Origin: a virus
Virus record (IMG/VR): IMGVR_UViG_3300009515_000029
Location: 1 to 22,769 of that record
DNA length: 22,769 nt
Reading direction: 5' to 3' (one strand)
Made by a program: the position numbers and the translations under genes. The notes beneath the pieces are model-generated. The model was not told where the DNA came from and searched no databases. It saw only the letters and a program-made list of their open reading frames with translations. This document shows positions 22,086 to 22,769 of this stretch, in pieces; the first letter of the stretch is position 1; each line of letters begins with the position of its first letter.

Positions 22086-22769
22086 TCAATAGTGGAACAC
22101 CCGACAGCTGCGTATTGGGAGTTTGACGGTACAGATGATGCCTTGCGGCTAGCAGGAACAGACCCCAAAGCTTCTGTTTTTGACCCAACCTTGAATAGCA
22201 ACGATTTTACTGTCGCCGGGTTCATACGTCCAGCAGATGTGTCAGGTGTCGAAGGAATATTCGCCAAGCATTTAGGAAATGGTACAAATGACAGGACTTG
22301 GTCTTTTTTCAAGAACGGTGCGGACATTGGTTTGGGAGTTAGCAGAGACGGTACTGATACCAATCAAACTATATTGTACCAATCTGGCCTGTCTGCTGGA
22401 GTTGATTCATTTATTTGCGGCAGATTCAAGTATAGCGGAACTCCAGGTACAAGCAGCGAGTTCACAGTTAACGTTGATACGGCCAGTACGCAAATAACCA
22501 ATGGCAATGGCCCTGTTAATTCTACAACGGCCTCGGATATACAGATAGCCGATTTCGATTTCATTTTTGATCGTTTTTACGAAGGCAGAATCTACTGGCT
22601 CGCATACTGGAATAGAAAACTAACTGACTACGAAGTCTCTCTGTTACGAAGAGGTAGCTATCCAGCCGACTTAAAACCAGACGCTTATATTGATTTCAGT
22701 AAGGCAGTTGCGTCAACCTACGATATGGAGATACCTGCATCCAACCCTATACAGTTTGATGTGGAAGGA
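21549..22769 (+). CDS. Second tail fibre / spike, shared N-terminus and LamG-like domain (3'-partial)
   Basis: ATG 21549 follows GAGAGGA within 21538-21546. The frame stays open for 407 codons to the right edge, so the C-terminus is missing. Residues 1-179 match the preceding fibre (GTGGGDWGNSATWSPAGVPGAGD, GDTVYIDGD, IGTEDDSLFGS, SVGPIPATR, SFIDSG). Immediately after, a concanavalin-like LamG-type domain begins (about 190-385): YWEFDGTDDALRLAG, SNDFTVAGFIRPADV, GIFAKHLGNG, a strand ending in the RIYWLAYWNRKLTDYEVSLLRRG motif typical of Laminin_G_3. Such domains bind sugars or proteins at the receptor. It is a second adsorption protein, possibly displayed on the same baseplate site as its neighbour. 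Confidence 0.82.
   Translation, partial: MTAYDSNGTGGGDWGNSATWSPAGVPGAGDQATILAGDTVYIDGDRTIGDGTDTTSVFQLMIYGNLVWRNRTTDASASWTLSIDGHMRIYNNGFWYIGTEDDSLFGSESVGPIPATRTATVNFINNYHHRCSVWSWTNSYTEYAQEFWGVEHYHTGTPPSTTEQLVDSSASRTSFIDSGSIVEHPTAAYWEFDGTDDALRLAGTDPKASVFDPTLNSNDFTVAGFIRPADVSGVEGIFAKHLGNGTNDRTWSFFKNGADIGLGVSRDGTDTNQTILYQSGLSAGVDSFICGRFKYSGTPGTSSEFTVNVDTASTQITNGNGPVNSTTASDIQIADFDFIFDRFYEGRIYWLAYWNRKLTDYEVSLLRRGSYPADLKPDAYIDFSKAVASTYDMEIPASNPIQFDVEG

Noticed and set aside
1-22769. An extracellular contractile injection system or tailocin rather than a phage
   Set aside because: Sheath, tube, LysM adaptor, spike, gp25 and J would fit, but head-tail connector and tail-completion genes are present upstream, along with decoration-type genes and a long tape measure. 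No AAA+ ATPase typical of such systems is seen.

Overview
The window is one uninterrupted block of late genes from a tailed phage or prophage with a contractile tail (myovirus morphology, Caudoviricetes). All 22 genes I accept lie on the + strand. They are packed with 0 to 62 bases between them, or with TAATG, TGATG and ATGA overlaps. The assignment rests on a tail sheath, tube, tape measure, LysM tail/baseplate adaptor, gpD-like hub, gpV-like spike, gp25-like wedge and gpJ/gp6-like wedge in the usual order, preceded by head-tail joining genes and followed by fibres. I see no integrase, lysis, replication or packaging gene, so lifestyle cannot be judged. The host cannot be named; the exported protein at 958-1593 and the P2/T4-like baseplate fit a Gram-negative host. 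No stretch over 300 bases lacks a gene. I saw no tRNA, CRISPR array, insertion sequence or strong intrinsic terminator.

Layout. 3-2767: head-surface or decoration-type genes (a 5'-truncated jelly-roll protein, a Sec-exported protein, a small beta protein, a decoration-type protein, and a free-standing small domain of the MPFPNEHAAR type). 2767-6163: head-tail joining (an Ig-like/connector fusion, a probable head-closure protein, a tail-completion protein, and a 412-residue neck or tail-terminator candidate). 6176-9222: sheath, a 73-residue small gene between two AT-rich inverted repeats, and the tube. 9286-10292: a tail-assembly gene with two CxxC knuckles and a canonical -1 frameshift signal. 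10298-13063: tape measure. 13067-18968: baseplate (LysM adaptor, hub, spike, unknown protein with a Pro/Gly linker, gp25, J/gp6). 18979-end: two tandem fibre or spike genes with a shared N-terminal module and unrelated C-terminal modules; the second runs off the window.

How they work together. The connector and closure genes join the filled head to a tail whose length is set by the tape measure. At roughly 0.15 nm per residue (a general rule), 921 residues imply about 135-140 nm. The tube polymerises around the tape measure from the LysM adaptor on the hub and spike, the sheath assembles around the tube, and the gp25 and J wedges link the sheath to the fibres.

The best finding is the -1 programmed frameshift at 10077-10128: a T_TTT_TTC heptamer followed after 4 bases by a perfect 9-bp stem. 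It would fuse a 266-residue body to a 69-residue extension that has no good start of its own. Other points of interest are the exported host-like protein in the virion operon, the duplicated fibre N-terminus with swapped ends, and the apparent absence of a separate gpI gene.
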